Shown here piece after piece: positions 17,224 through 26,578 of a DNA stretch of 37,876 bases. Made by a program: the position numbers and the translations under genes. Position 1 is the first letter of the stretch, and each line of letters begins with the position of its first letter. Below the pieces are notes generated by a model, which searched no databases, was not told the DNA's origin, and worked only from the letters and a program-made list of their open reading frames with translations. Source of the DNA: Deltaproteobacteria bacterium (GTDB lineage Bacteria > Desulfobacterota > Desulfobacteria > Desulfobacterales > Desulfobacteraceae); assembly GCA_013151635.1 (NCBI GenBank), contig JAADHV010000049.1, forward strand, positions 1-37,876, given 5' to 3'.

Positions 17224-19512
17224 CTATGTATCTAAAACCTGCCTTAAAAAATAAGATAATTCTTTAAGGGCAACAGGCTTTTTTAAAATTTTTTTAATGG
17301 ATACCGGATCAAGATTATTTTTTTGGATAAAAGCACCATGGCCCGTACAAAGTATAACAGGCACATCAGGGTTTATATCATATATTTTACAGGCAAGCTC
17401 TATCCCGGTTAAATCCGGCATGGTCATATCAGTCATAATAACATCAAACATATCCGGATTTGTTTTAAACACATTGAATGCATTAAGGCTGCCTGTAAAA
17501 CAGGTGACAGCATACCCAAGTTTTTCCAACATGCAGGTTTCCATGGCTGCCACTTTTTTATCATCATCCACCAGCAGGACTCTCTCCGTCCCTGTTTTAA
17601 CGGGCATATCTTCCGGTTCTGCCATTTCAACACCTTTATATTCCCGGCACACCGGGAAAAAGATATCAAACCTGGTTCCTTTTTCCTTTTCACTTTTAAC
17701 AAAAATATGCCCTTTATGGCTTTTTACAATTCCCTGGACCACAGAAAGACCGATACCAGAACCCCTGCCCTCTTCTTTTGTAGAAAAATACGGATCAAAT
17801 ATCTTATCATAAATATCATTATCAATCCCAATGCCCGTATCTTCCACAGCCAGACGGACAAAATTTGCGGGTTCACCAATCAATTTTGAATCAACCTGCC
17901 CGGTATTCTTTTCCTCCCTAAGCGATATATCAAGGATACCGCCGGTTTCTCCCATTGCATGATATGCATTGGTTACAAGATTCATAATTATCTGGTGAAT
18001 CTGAACAGGGTCCCCGAGAATATACCCGCAGGTTTTATCAATATTTACATTTACCTTTATTGTTGCGGGCAGGAATGACCGGACAAGTATCATGGAATCC
18101 CGGATGGCATCCACTGGGTTTAAAAGCTTTAACTCATGCTCTTTTTGCCTGCTGAAAGTAAGAATTTGATTGACAAGCTCTTTTGCATGCTTCACGCAAT
18201 CGAGTATAACATCAAGATATTTTGTATCTGGATTATCTTTCGCAGTATCCATTAAAAGCATTTCCGCATAACCTGAGATCGGGGATAAAATATTGTTAAA
18301 ATCATGGGCGATCCCGCCGGCAAGTGTCCCTATCGCTTCCATCTTCTGTGCCTGGAACAATTGTTTTTCAAGACCTTTGCGCTGGGAAATATCCATAATC
18401 ATTGCACGAAGCTCTTCAATTTTACCTGATTTATCTTTAACAGCTTCAATGGAAAGGCTCACCCAGACGGGTATTTTATTGTCCGGCTTTATTCTTAATT
18501 CCATATCTTTAATAACTTCACCACTTCCAAGGCTGCCCAGAATACCGGAAAAAATTTTATCGCCCCCGGGTCGTTCAAAAAAGAAGTTTACAGCATTCCC
18601 GCCTGTAAAATCATCTTTCCCATAACCGAACAAAATTTTGGCCTTTTGATTGTACTTTAATATATCACCTTTTGGATTCATTGAGATATAGGCAATGGGG
18701 GCATTCTCATAAAGATCGCGATATTTTTTTTCATTTTCAATTAACTCCATGGAAGTTTTACGAAGATGTTTTTCTTTCCGCCATAAGAGCCGTGCGCCTT
18801 TTTTACCCGTGAGCTGTCCAAGATATGCAAGAGAAGATGCTTCAACAAGTTTGATCAATACATCCAGCCTTTTTTTCAATTCTTTTTTTCTTACAAATTT
18901 TGACCCCTTGATTTCAAGCAAATCCAGGTTAGCGGTATTAATAACCAGGATGCCGTAATCGGGCAGGTAAATATAAATAGAATTACTGGAGCCAAAGTGA
19001 CTGACGATTCTTGTATCAAGTTTAATACCCTTTCCAGGTTTTTTTACGAAATTTCCATTATAACTGAAAAAAGGGACTTGCTGATATTTTTTTTCACTCT
19101 TCTCAACATAAACATACTTATCCGTATCAGGACAAATGATAACACTGATACCTTTTTTATAATAATCTGCAAAATTTCGAAGCACGTGGGATATAATTCC
19201 GTCATTATCTTTTCTTTCACCTTTTTGACCGGTTTTAAAAAAAAATACAGGGCTTAATCTCCTGGCAGAAACAATCCCTGGTCCGAACATTTTTAGAATT
19301 AACCCTTTCAAGCCTTTACCATCAAATTTATCCATGATGCCCCGGTCCCACATGCTGGTTGGCAAGAACCTGATTTTCGAATGATTTGTTCCATACAGGA
19401 TGCCGGTCTGCCTGGCATCAAAAAGCTCAAGAGATACTTTTAACAGTTTTTTTAAAGGATTTCCCCTTTTAAAAAAATTTTTTTCGACCATCTCAACGTC
19501 TATTGGTTTCAT
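17224..19512 (-). CDS. Hybrid histidine kinase with an unrecognised N-terminal domain (copy 1)
   Basis: About 762 residues. Order: an uncharacterised N-terminal domain (1-225) with no transmembrane helix, a short coiled coil, PAS (about 263-380), a dimerisation helix with phospho-His in GGIAHDFNNILSP (about 403-405), an ATPase domain with NLVTNAYHAMG, DTGIGI, FDPYFSTK and GSGIGLSV, and a C-terminal receiver with Asp in IMTDMTMPDLTG. The N-terminal region begins FFKRGNPLKKLLKVSLELFD and also holds ILYGTNHSK and YLPDYGILVINTA; it may be a GAF-like cytosolic sensor. Start 19512 is preferred over 19518 because AAAGG then sits at proper distance. It is a clear paralog of the next gene. Confidence 0.92.
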   Translation of the reverse strand: MKPIDVEMVEKNFFKRGNPLKKLLKVSLELFDARQTGILYGTNHSKIRFLPTSMWDRGIMDKFDGKGLKGLILKMFGPGIVSARRLSPVFFFKTGQKGERKDNDGIISHVLRNFADYYKKGISVIICPDTDKYVYVEKSEKKYQQVPFFSYNGNFVKKPGKGIKLDTRIVSHFGSSNSIYIYLPDYGILVINTANLDLLEIKGSKFVRKKELKKRLDVLIKLVEASSLAYLGQLTGKKGARLLWRKEKHLRKTSMELIENEKKYRDLYENAPIAYISMNPKGDILKYNQKAKILFGYGKDDFTGGNAVNFFFERPGGDKIFSGILGSLGSGEVIKDMELRIKPDNKIPVWVSLSIEAVKDKSGKIEELRAMIMDISQRKGLEKQLFQAQKMEAIGTLAGGIAHDFNNILSPISGYAEMLLMDTAKDNPDTKYLDVILDCVKHAKELVNQILTFSRQKEHELKLLNPVDAIRDSMILVRSFLPATIKVNVNIDKTCGYILGDPVQIHQIIMNLVTNAYHAMGETGGILDISLREEKNTGQVDSKLIGEPANFVRLAVEDTGIGIDNDIYDKIFDPYFSTKEEGRGSGIGLSVVQGIVKSHKGHIFVKSEKEKGTRFDIFFPVCREYKGVEMAEPEDMPVKTGTERVLLVDDDKKVAAMETCMLEKLGYAVTCFTGSLNAFNVFKTNPDMFDVIMTDMTMPDLTGIELACKIYDINPDVPVILCTGHGAFIQKNNLDPVSIKKILKKPVALKELSYFLRQVLDT

Positions 19513-19654
19513 AATCATCCTTTTTTAGAAAACAGTAAAAAAACATGGGAATTTGTAAAATATATGAAAACACAAACCTCATTATCAGGTCAAGACCAAA
19601 AGAAAAACTTGAATAAAAGCAAAAACAGGCAGAATCCTGTATGGGGAGATGCTT

Positions 19655-21952
19655 TTATGTATTCTGGCTGTCCAGGATATCCCTGACTAAATTCGACACA
19701 TCTTTTACGCTGACAGGTTTGTGTAAAAAACCTTTAATCCCTTGAATATCGTATTTGTTCTTATTAATGTGCTCACCATAGCCGGTACAGAGAATAATGG
19801 GGATGTCAGGCCGGATTCCGGTTATTTCTTCAGAAAACGCATAACCTGTGAGCCCCGGCATGGTCAGATCGGTTATGACAAGGTCAAACTCATGCGGCGA
19901 TTTTTTAAATGTTTCCAATGCAATAGGGCTCTCAAGGCGGCAGGTCACCTGGTACCCTAATTTCTCCAGCATGTGCTGTTCCATGAATGCCACTTTTTTA
20001 TCATCATCAACCAGGAGTATGCTCTCGTTTCCTTTCTGGATGGGCCTGTCCTCTTTAACCTTGTCTTCTATCTTGATATCCCCGGCATACAAGGGAAGAT
20101 ACACTTCAAAACAGGTCCCTTCCCCTTCTTTTGATTTAACATTGATATACCCCTTGTGGGACTGGATGATTCCGTGGACGACAGAAAGCCCGATACCCGA
20201 TCCCTTGCCTTCTTTTTTGGTTGTAAAAAAAGGATCAAAAATCCTTTCCAGCACACCTGGAGGAATTCCAGGCCCTGTGTCCGCAATTCGCAGATATACA
20301 TATGATCCTGGATTTAAGGGAAAAATCGTATTGTCCTCTTTTATTACAATCTCGTCCAGGAGGACATCAAGGGCTCCTCCTTTTTCTTCCATGGCATGAT
20401 ATGCATTTGAAATCAGGTTCATGACAACCTGGTGTATCTGGATAGGATCAACCATCAGAAGGCCGCACTCCTCATTAATTTCCTCCCTGATTTCAATGGT
20501 TGCAGGCAAAAATGATCTTGCAAGTGTCATGGCTTCCTTAACAAATACATGGGGCCGCAATAACTTAAACTCATTGTCTTTCTGTTTTGAAAAGGTGAGC
20601 ATCTGGTTGACCAGACCTTTGGCATACAAAGCGCAGTCATGTATGATTTCAAGGTGCTCCCTTTCTTTGGACTCTTTATCTTTTGCCTCCATCAACAGCA
20701 TTTCAGAATAGCCTGCAATGGGGGTAAGGATATTATTAAAATCATGTGCAATACCTCCGGCAAAGGTACCGATGGCTTCCATTTTCTGGGCGTGAAGCAA
20801 TTGTTTCTCAAGTTCTTTACGTTCGGATATGTCAATGGCCATGGCCCGGATCTCAACAATTTCACCATATTTATCCCTGATAGCATCCAGTGAAAGGCTT
20901 ACCCAGATATCTTCCTGTTGTTTATTCCTGAACTTCATATCAACATCCCTGGCAGGGTTACCCTGTTCAAGATCTAATTTAACCTGTCCAGGATCAGCCG
21001 CATTCCCTTTGTCATCCACATGGAATTCCATTATATCTTTACCGATCAGTTCTTCTTTTTCATAGCCTGAAAGTTTTACGGTATTATAATTACATTTAAT
21101 GATTATTCCCTGGTTATCCATGGAAAAATATGCAATGGGTGCATTTTCGTAAAGATCACGATATTTTTTTTCGTTTTTCACCAGCTCAAACGATGTCTTT
21201 CTCAGTTGCTGTTCTTTTTGCCACAACAACCTGGCCCCTCTTTTCCCATGAAGCTGGCCCAATGCTGCAAGAGATGCTGTTTCCACAAGCCTGATCAGCA
21301 TATCGAATTTTTGTTTCAGTTCTTTTTGCCTGGCAAATCCTGATTCGACCCTGTCCATCAAACCAGGGTCTGCCGTATTGATCACCAGGATTCCATAGGC
21401 CGGGATATAAATGGAAACATAATTTTTCGCCTGGAAATATTTTATAATATTCAGATCCACTCTAAGCTTGATATCCGGTTCATTAATGGCTGTTCCATCA
21501 TAGCTGTAGAAAGGTATGCAGGCATATTGATCATTGACCTTATAAATATTATTTGAGATATCAGGGCTGAAAAGAATACTGATACCCTGCTTGTAGTAGC
21601 TGGCACAGGTTCGCAGCATATAGGCAATTATCCCGTCATTGTCTTCTGTCCGGCCTGCCTTGCCATTTTTAAAAAAATAAACAGGGCTTAATTTTTTCAA
21701 TGTGACAATTGTTGTGCCAAAATACTTTAAGATCCTGCCTTTGGAGCCTTTCCCGTCAAACATATCCATGACGCCGCGATCCCAGTCACTTGTCGGGAGA
21801 AATTTAACTTTTGATTCGTCTGTGCCGTATAGCACACCCACCTGTTCTGCCTGTAAAAGTTCCAGGGCGATCTTTAAAAGCTTGGTAAAAGGATTTCCTC
21901 TTTTAAAGAAACTCTTTTCGATTCCTTTAATATCCATGTTTATTTCAGACAC
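19655..21952 (-). CDS. Hybrid histidine kinase with an unrecognised N-terminal domain (copy 2)
   Basis: A 765-residue protein with the same order as the gene downstream: N-terminal unknown domain (1-230), coiled coil, PAS with ENAPIAYFSM, phospho-His in GGIAHDFNNILTP, ATPase domain (NLISNAYHAM, DTGPGIP, GSGIGLSV), and receiver with Asp in VITDLTMPGLTG. The N-terminal domain conserves FFKRGNP, VGVLYGTDES, FLPTSDWDRGVMDMFDGKG, LSPVYFFK and YIPAYGILVINTA with copy 1. The start appears to be GTG at 21952; a later ATG at 21937 is possible, and neither has a strong ribosome site. It lies 142 bases upstream of copy 1, so both are probably expressed together. The signal is unknown. Confidence 0.92.
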   Translation of the reverse strand: MSEINMDIKGIEKSFFKRGNPFTKLLKIALELLQAEQVGVLYGTDESKVKFLPTSDWDRGVMDMFDGKGSKGRILKYFGTTIVTLKKLSPVYFFKNGKAGRTEDNDGIIAYMLRTCASYYKQGISILFSPDISNNIYKVNDQYACIPFYSYDGTAINEPDIKLRVDLNIIKYFQAKNYVSIYIPAYGILVINTADPGLMDRVESGFARQKELKQKFDMLIRLVETASLAALGQLHGKRGARLLWQKEQQLRKTSFELVKNEKKYRDLYENAPIAYFSMDNQGIIIKCNYNTVKLSGYEKEELIGKDIMEFHVDDKGNAADPGQVKLDLEQGNPARDVDMKFRNKQQEDIWVSLSLDAIRDKYGEIVEIRAMAIDISERKELEKQLLHAQKMEAIGTFAGGIAHDFNNILTPIAGYSEMLLMEAKDKESKEREHLEIIHDCALYAKGLVNQMLTFSKQKDNEFKLLRPHVFVKEAMTLARSFLPATIEIREEINEECGLLMVDPIQIHQVVMNLISNAYHAMEEKGGALDVLLDEIVIKEDNTIFPLNPGSYVYLRIADTGPGIPPGVLERIFDPFFTTKKEGKGSGIGLSVVHGIIQSHKGYINVKSKEGEGTCFEVYLPLYAGDIKIEDKVKEDRPIQKGNESILLVDDDKKVAFMEQHMLEKLGYQVTCRLESPIALETFKKSPHEFDLVITDLTMPGLTGYAFSEEITGIRPDIPIILCTGYGEHINKNKYDIQGIKGFLHKPVSVKDVSNLVRDILDSQNT

Positions 21953-22214
21953 AATCCCAATCTCTCAGATTAAAAAATGAAAATAAAATCAGATACGTTT
22001 ATTGATAATAATCAAACCAGAAAAACACGTATGGGTCAAGCCAAAAAGCCCTGAATAAAAGGATTATAGATAAGAACCAAAAAAAAGCCACTGAATGTTA
22101 ATAAAAATCGTGCTTGAAAACTCTTTTTTTATGATTTATCAATATAGGGTTATGGACTGACGAAAAGGAAATAATATCAGTGTTTACTCTAATTAACCTG
22201 AAAAGAGCCAATCT

Positions 22215-23114
22215 ATGAGAATAGTAACCAGACCAGATTTTGACGGGATTGTATGTGCGGTTCTGCTTCGATGCGCCCTGAACATTGACAAGGAGATTTA
22301 CTGGGTTGAGCCCCATGAAATCCAGGCCGGGCAAGCTGCAATTTTAAAAGGAGATATCATTGCAAATCTTCCCTATTCACCAGACTGCACTTTATGGTTT
22401 GACCACCACGTATCAAACAAGCCCCCAAAAAAAATTAAAGGCAGATTTGAAATTGCCCCGTCCGCAGCAAATGTCATTTACAAGTATTACAAAAAACAAG
22501 GCATGCTGGACAACCGTTATGATGAGCTGGTCTTTAACACGGATATCATCGACTCAGCCGATTTAAACCGGGACCAGGTCCGGTGTCCTGAAAAATATCC
22601 ATATATTATTTTATCCATGACCATCAGGAACAAGGATTATAAAGACCTGCCCTATTGGAATAAACTGGCAGGCCTCCTGGCAGACCAAAGCATTGACCAT
22701 GTCCTTAAAGAACTTGAAGTAAAAAAGCGCTGTGAAAGGGTTGTAAAAGAGAATGCAGCATTTGAAAAACATTTGCTGCTGCATACAAAAACCATTCACA
22801 ACATATCCATTACCGATTTCAGATCCCTTGATTCCGTGCCCGATGGCAACCGCTTTTTGACATATTCACTATTCCCTGAAAGTATTGCCAGCGTAAAAAT
22901 CAGGTTTGACAGTCCTGAGCATAAACACATACAGCTAAGTATTGGCCGCAGTATTTTCAACCAGCAATGCAATGTTAACATCGGGAACCTTATGGCCCGG
23001 TTCGGCGGGGGAGGCCATGCAGGTGCCGGGGGCTGTACCCTTAAAACAAAAAACGCCGGCAAAGCCATTGAACAGATCCTTGACATCATGTTTCAAAATA
23101 AAAAACAATCTTAA
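22215..23114 (+). CDS. DHH-family phosphoesterase
   Basis: A 299-residue DHH/DHHA1 protein. Metal-binding motifs are RPDFDGIVCA at the start, LWFDHH (about residues 57-62), which names the family, and FNTDIIDSAD. The C-terminal DHHA1 domain ends with RFGGGGHAGAGGC. Family members hydrolyse phosphodiester or phosphoanhydride bonds: nano-RNase, cyclic dinucleotide phosphodiesterase or exopolyphosphatase. The first motif has RPDFDG instead of the usual HxDxDG, and which substrate is used cannot be told. Its stop overlaps the stop of the opposing gene in a TTAA at 23111-23114. Confidence 0.88.
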   Translation: MRIVTRPDFDGIVCAVLLRCALNIDKEIYWVEPHEIQAGQAAILKGDIIANLPYSPDCTLWFDHHVSNKPPKKIKGRFEIAPSAANVIYKYYKKQGMLDNRYDELVFNTDIIDSADLNRDQVRCPEKYPYIILSMTIRNKDYKDLPYWNKLAGLLADQSIDHVLKELEVKKRCERVVKENAAFEKHLLLHTKTIHNISITDFRSLDSVPDGNRFLTYSLFPESIASVKIRFDSPEHKHIQLSIGRSIFNQQCNVNIGNLMARFGGGGHAGAGGCTLKTKNAGKAIEQILDIMFQNKKQS

Positions 23115-23407
23115 AGTTTATTTTTAACACTTTCGATCTTATCCGCCATGGTCTGTTCCCTGTCAACCCTTGTGCCTGCCTTAATTGTGGTTGTTATTCT
23201 CGGAGCCCCCATTTCGTGGATCCTTTCATGGCATTTTTTTACCACATCAAATACCTTGTCCCAATCTCCTTCTATGTTGGTACCATAGGCATGAAGCCGG
23301 TATTCAAGCCCTGCTTCATTTATAATTTTCTGGCATGCCGCCACATATTTTGATACGGAAAGGCCAACCCCGATGGGCACCACACAAAGGTCAATAATAA
23401 CATTCAT
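23111..23407 (-). CDS. MTH1187/YqgV family thiamine-binding protein
   Basis: A 98-residue protein of the MTH1187 (DUF77) family, small ferredoxin-like folds that form tetramers and have been shown in some members to bind thiamine. Typical stretches are VVPIGVGLSVSKYVA, YRLHAYGTNIEGDWD and MGAPRITTTIKAGTR. The length is standard. AAGGAG lies before the ATG at 23407. It is convergent with the DHH gene, sharing the stop palindrome TTAA. There is no thiamine gene next to it; the ThiC-like gene at 354 is probably not for thiamine. Confidence 0.9.
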   Translation of the reverse strand: MNVIIDLCVVPIGVGLSVSKYVAACQKIINEAGLEYRLHAYGTNIEGDWDKVFDVVKKCHERIHEMGAPRITTTIKAGTRVDREQTMADKIESVKNKL

Positions 23408-23573
23408 TTTAAAACTCCTTTTTGTTTTCCATTAACAAGTGCATTCTATTGATTTTCTTTACCGGAAGCAAGCAGGAGAATGCAAGCCGGGTGTAATATA
23501 AAATAAGGTTTTATAAATACGGAACAATTTGCTATTAACAAACTGGTTTATGTTTATGATATCAGCATAAAAA

Positions 23574-23969
23574 ATGTTAGAGGGAAAAATGGCAAAAATA
23601 GAAGGGTTCAGAATAAAAAATTACAGAGTACTGAAAGATATAACAATTGGTAAGCTGTGGAATCTACAGAAAGTCAAACCCCTTTCGCCATTAACTGCGG
23701 TTATTGGGAAAAACGGCGTAGGGAAGAGTACTCTGTTTGACGCTTTTGGATTTCTTTCAGGTTGTCTGAATAATGGGGTGGAACAAGCCTGTGATGTGAG
23801 TAAAAGAGGTGAGTTTAAACGAATAAGATCTCAAGGGATAAAAGATCCTATCGAATTTGAAATTTACTATACGCAAGATGGCAAATCCAGACCCATTACA
23901 TATAAATTAGCGATAGACCTTGATAAAACAGAAAGGCCGAATTCCAAAAAACATGAAAGGAACGACTGA
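23574..23969 (+). pseudogene. Truncated AAA (RecF/SMC-like) ATPase
   Basis: A 131-residue open frame with an N-terminal FRIKNYRVLKDITI and Walker A VIGKNGVGKSTLFDAF, as in overcoming-lysogeny-type or AAA_21-type ATPases. It stops shortly after KLAIDLDKTERP. The signature, Walker B and C-terminal half of such proteins (usually 350-400 residues) are gone. The sequence runs straight into the remains of a DUF4276-like protein in another frame. I read it as a deletion derivative of a two-gene ATPase/DUF4276 unit. The start may be 23574 or the ATG at 23589 with AGAGGGA upstream. Confidence 0.72.
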
Positions 23970-24203
23970 TCCTGAAAAAAGAATATTGCTTGACAGATTG
24001 CCCAGGCTCTTGAATGGTTATGGCAAAACATTTTCCGCCTATCCTGGCGGGTCTCTGGAATTAAAAAAATGTGGTTGGCATTCTGTTGGTAAAATCAAAT
24101 CCGAGTGGGCTGAAAAAATCACTCCTTTCATGGACATAAAAAAAATAAATCTGATAGTTTTTGCTATTTTAGGAATACTGTAAAGCGTTTGGTTAAAATA
24201 TAA
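23965..24203 (+). pseudogene. Internally deleted, frameshifted DUF4276-like protein remnant
   Basis: In one frame the DNA reads KRILLDRLPRLLNGYGKTF, then LELKKCGWHSVGKIKSEWAE and KITPFMDIKK, which resembles the N-terminal and C-terminal parts of DUF4276 proteins with the middle missing. After a run of eight A at 24138-24145, the family-like C-terminus continues one frame over as NKSDSFCYFRNTVKRLVKI, ending at TAA 24201-24203. A one-base change in the A-run would restore the frame; it could be a real mutation, a phase-variable tract or a sequencing error. The neighbour upstream is the truncated ATPase. Confidence 0.6.
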
Positions 24204-24217
24204 AGGCAGGAAAAAGT

Positions 24218-24790
24218 ATGGGGCCTCATAAAGTCAGGCTGATGATGAAGGCTGAAAGGGATATGGCGGCCAGACGGTTCAGACGGCAAAGAAACAAAAA
24301 CTATCTTGCAAAACCTGGCATCCACGAGTGTGCAATTGTATTGGATCATTTAAAACCAAGCTATAATATCGGCAAAATTTTCAGAAGTGCCGAGGCTTTC
24401 GGAACACGTGAAATACATTTGGTAGGCATTGATTTTTTTGACCCGGCTCCGGGCATGGGGGCGTTCAAATGGATCCCGGCTATTTTTCACAAAACCTTTT
24501 TCTCATGCTATACAAACCTTATCAACAAAGGATATGCCCTTTATGTTCTTGAGCCAGGCAAAGGCCAATCCATTGCACAAACAAACCTGCCAAAAAAAAG
24601 TGCATTTATTCTGGGCCATGAAGAATTTGGTATCAGCTTTGAGCCGAATCTCTTCCCCGGGATTGAGTGTCTTAACATTCCCCAGTTTGGAAAATCCCAA
24701 AGCCTGAACGTGAGTGTGGCAGGATCAATTATTTTATATGAATACATCCGCCAGCATGGAAGGATTGACAAAAAAAACCAGGGTTATTAA
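24218..24790 (+). CDS. SpoU/TrmH-family RNA 2'-O-methyltransferase
   Basis: A 190-residue SPOUT methyltransferase acting on tRNA or rRNA ribose. The three family motifs are visible: motif 1 LDHLKPSYNIGKIFRSAEAF (about residues 44-63, with the catalytic Arg), motif 2 FILGHEEFGIS and motif 3 IPQFGKSQSLNVSVAGSI. The first 40 residues are basic (RRFRRQRNKNYL) and may contact RNA. The substrate is undefined; TrmH or TrmL type is possible. It begins 14 bases after the DUF4276 remnant and 49 bases before nadE. Confidence 0.93.
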   Translation: MGPHKVRLMMKAERDMAARRFRRQRNKNYLAKPGIHECAIVLDHLKPSYNIGKIFRSAEAFGTREIHLVGIDFFDPAPGMGAFKWIPAIFHKTFFSCYTNLINKGYALYVLEPGKGQSIAQTNLPKKSAFILGHEEFGISFEPNLFPGIECLNIPQFGKSQSLNVSVAGSIILYEYIRQHGRIDKKNQGY

Positions 24791-24839
24791 AATCATAATC
24801 AAATTTTCAACATAAAAAAATATTATAGGAATTATATTT

Positions 24840-25619
24840 ATGAAAACCAAACAGGTAATTGATCATATTGTACACTGGCTTAAAGCTTATCTTGATCAAA
24901 CCGGTTTAAAAGGGTTTACCATTGGTGTTTCAGGTGGGATTGACTCTGCTGTTACATCGTGCCTTTGCGCCAGGACAAGAAGGCCTGTCCTGGCCCTTAA
25001 CATGCCTATTTACCAGGCAAAAGACCAGGTCTCAAGATCTGCTGACCATATTTCATGGCTCAAAAAAAACTTTAATAATGTTAAAGGCATTGAAGTTGAG
25101 CTTTCAAGTATTTTTGATCAGATAAAAAAAAGTTTTCCCCATGATATTCAAGACGGCCTGACCATGGCCAATACCCGGTCAAGGCTTCGCATGCTCACCT
25201 TGTATGCCTTTGCTTCCAGCCATAAAATGCTGGTGGCAGGAACAGGCAATAAGGTTGAAGATTTCGGGGTGGGCTTTTTTACCAAGCATGGGGATGGCGG
25301 CGTGGATCTTTCCCCCATTGCAGACCTTTTAAAAACACAGGTTTATGATTTGGGTAAACGCCTGGGCATTATTGAAGATATCCTGGAAGCAGCACCTACA
25401 GATGGCCTGTGGGAAGATAACAGGACCGATGAAAACCAGATTGGCGCAAGCTATGCAGAGCTGGAATGGGCAATGAAATACCTTGATTCACCCAAAAAAG
25501 ATCCCTTGAGCAATAGACAGAAAAAAATCCTTTCCATTTTTAAAGGATTTAACGCTGCCAATAAACATAAAATGAACCCCATACCGGTCTGCCTTATCCC
25601 CGGGGATTTAAAAGAATAA
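24840..25619 (+). CDS. nadE: NAD+ synthetase, ammonia-dependent
   Basis: This 259-residue enzyme amidates deamido-NAD to NAD. The ATP pyrophosphatase motif is VSGGIDSAVTSC (about residues 31-42). Further family stretches are GTGNKVEDFGVGFFTKHGDG and SPIADLLKTQVYDLGKRL, then EAAPTDGLW. No glutaminase domain is fused, so free ammonia is the likely nitrogen donor. nadA lies about 8 kb away on the same strand. The following gene is convergent, with 44 bases between. Confidence 0.95.
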   Translation: MKTKQVIDHIVHWLKAYLDQTGLKGFTIGVSGGIDSAVTSCLCARTRRPVLALNMPIYQAKDQVSRSADHISWLKKNFNNVKGIEVELSSIFDQIKKSFPHDIQDGLTMANTRSRLRMLTLYAFASSHKMLVAGTGNKVEDFGVGFFTKHGDGGVDLSPIADLLKTQVYDLGKRLGIIEDILEAAPTDGLWEDNRTDENQIGASYAELEWAMKYLDSPKKDPLSNRQKKILSIFKGFNAANKHKMNPIPVCLIPGDLKE

Positions 25620-25663
25620 TCCATACTATCTTATGAAGGCTGGCTAAAAATGGCTTTTCCGGT

Positions 25664-26455
25664 TTACACCTCTGGAATACCAAGACTGCACGGCAATAGG
25701 ACCTGGCATTTCCCGCATACATGGGTAGTTTGTTCCAGGTCTGCCAGTTCCTTTGTTTTATGAAGATTGGAATTTAACCTGGCCCAGCATTTTTTCCGGT
25801 TTATCCCTGTCTTTTCCGACACGGCCCCGACAGGGCAGCGTTTTACACAGGCAAGGCATTTATGGCCGTTTTTATAAAGGCAAAGTTCTTTTTCGCTTAC
25901 CAGAGGGCTGTCACCAAAATCAGCTTCAGTGACCAGGCTGCCAAGACGGCCGGCGCATCCTGACGGAGTGATGAACTGGGCATTGACACCGAAACGGCCA
26001 AGACCTGCCACATATCCCAGGTGCTTATGGGACCAGCGGGCCATTAGTTTCTCATGGTCAAAATTATGGGTTGCCGGGATCAAAGCAGATTTGTATCCTG
26101 CCTTTTCAAGAAAAAATTTAATTTGTTCACAAAGCTTATTAATAAGTTTATTGGTGGATTCATATGCAAGCCCCCAGTTCCGGCAGGGGACATCACCTTT
26201 ATGATTTTCCCGTGCAAGTTCCTTGATAAAAGGAACAAAAAAAATAACCACAGACCTGCCTGTGGACAAAAGCTCTTCTGGAAGGGCGTGGTCATCTGCC
26301 GCAATTTCAGGCAGGATATCAAAACGTTCATCTGCCTTTGCCGTGACGGCAAGGGGAAGCCGCCATATTTTTTTTTGCCCTGTGGCCTTTGGATACCCTT
26401 CTACAAATTTTTCAATAAATACTCTTAAATCACCGGGTGTGACATGCTTTGTCAT
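25664..26455 (-). CDS. QueG-like double [4Fe-4S] protein of unknown function
   Basis: A 263-residue protein related to epoxyqueuosine reductase-like ferredoxin proteins. The C-terminal half has a ferredoxin-type cluster motif CLACVKRCPVGAV with Cys further on in RKKCWARLN, and a second set VCGKCQVLLPCSLGIP. The middle contains HLGYVAGLGRFGVNAQFITP and LGSLVTEADFG, typical of that group. It is shorter than true QueG and lacks its HEAT-repeat tail, so queuosine synthesis is unlikely; homologs occur beside corrinoid enzymes and reductive dehalogenases. The start at 26455 is chosen because GAGGTG precedes it; the frame opens 5 codons earlier. Confidence 0.82.
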   Translation of the reverse strand: MTKHVTPGDLRVFIEKFVEGYPKATGQKKIWRLPLAVTAKADERFDILPEIAADDHALPEELLSTGRSVVIFFVPFIKELARENHKGDVPCRNWGLAYESTNKLINKLCEQIKFFLEKAGYKSALIPATHNFDHEKLMARWSHKHLGYVAGLGRFGVNAQFITPSGCAGRLGSLVTEADFGDSPLVSEKELCLYKNGHKCLACVKRCPVGAVSEKTGINRKKCWARLNSNLHKTKELADLEQTTHVCGKCQVLLPCSLGIPEV

Positions 26456-26578
26456 GATCACCTCTATCATTATAATTTTTCACCTACAAAAAATACTAAC
26501 TTACCACAAATCACTTGAAAACCATAATGAATTCCCATGGAATCGTGGGACACCCGGGTTTCACACAAGCTCGAAACA

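Noticed and set aside
21953-22214. AT-rich 262-base gap between the kinase and DHH genes searched for an RNA or a terminator
   Set aside because: No stem with a T-tract, no conserved RNA motif and no credible promoter pair was found.
23408-23573. Possible promoter for the truncated ATPase gene
   Set aside because: Several AT-rich hexamers resemble a -10 box, but no -35 box with proper spacing could be settled on.
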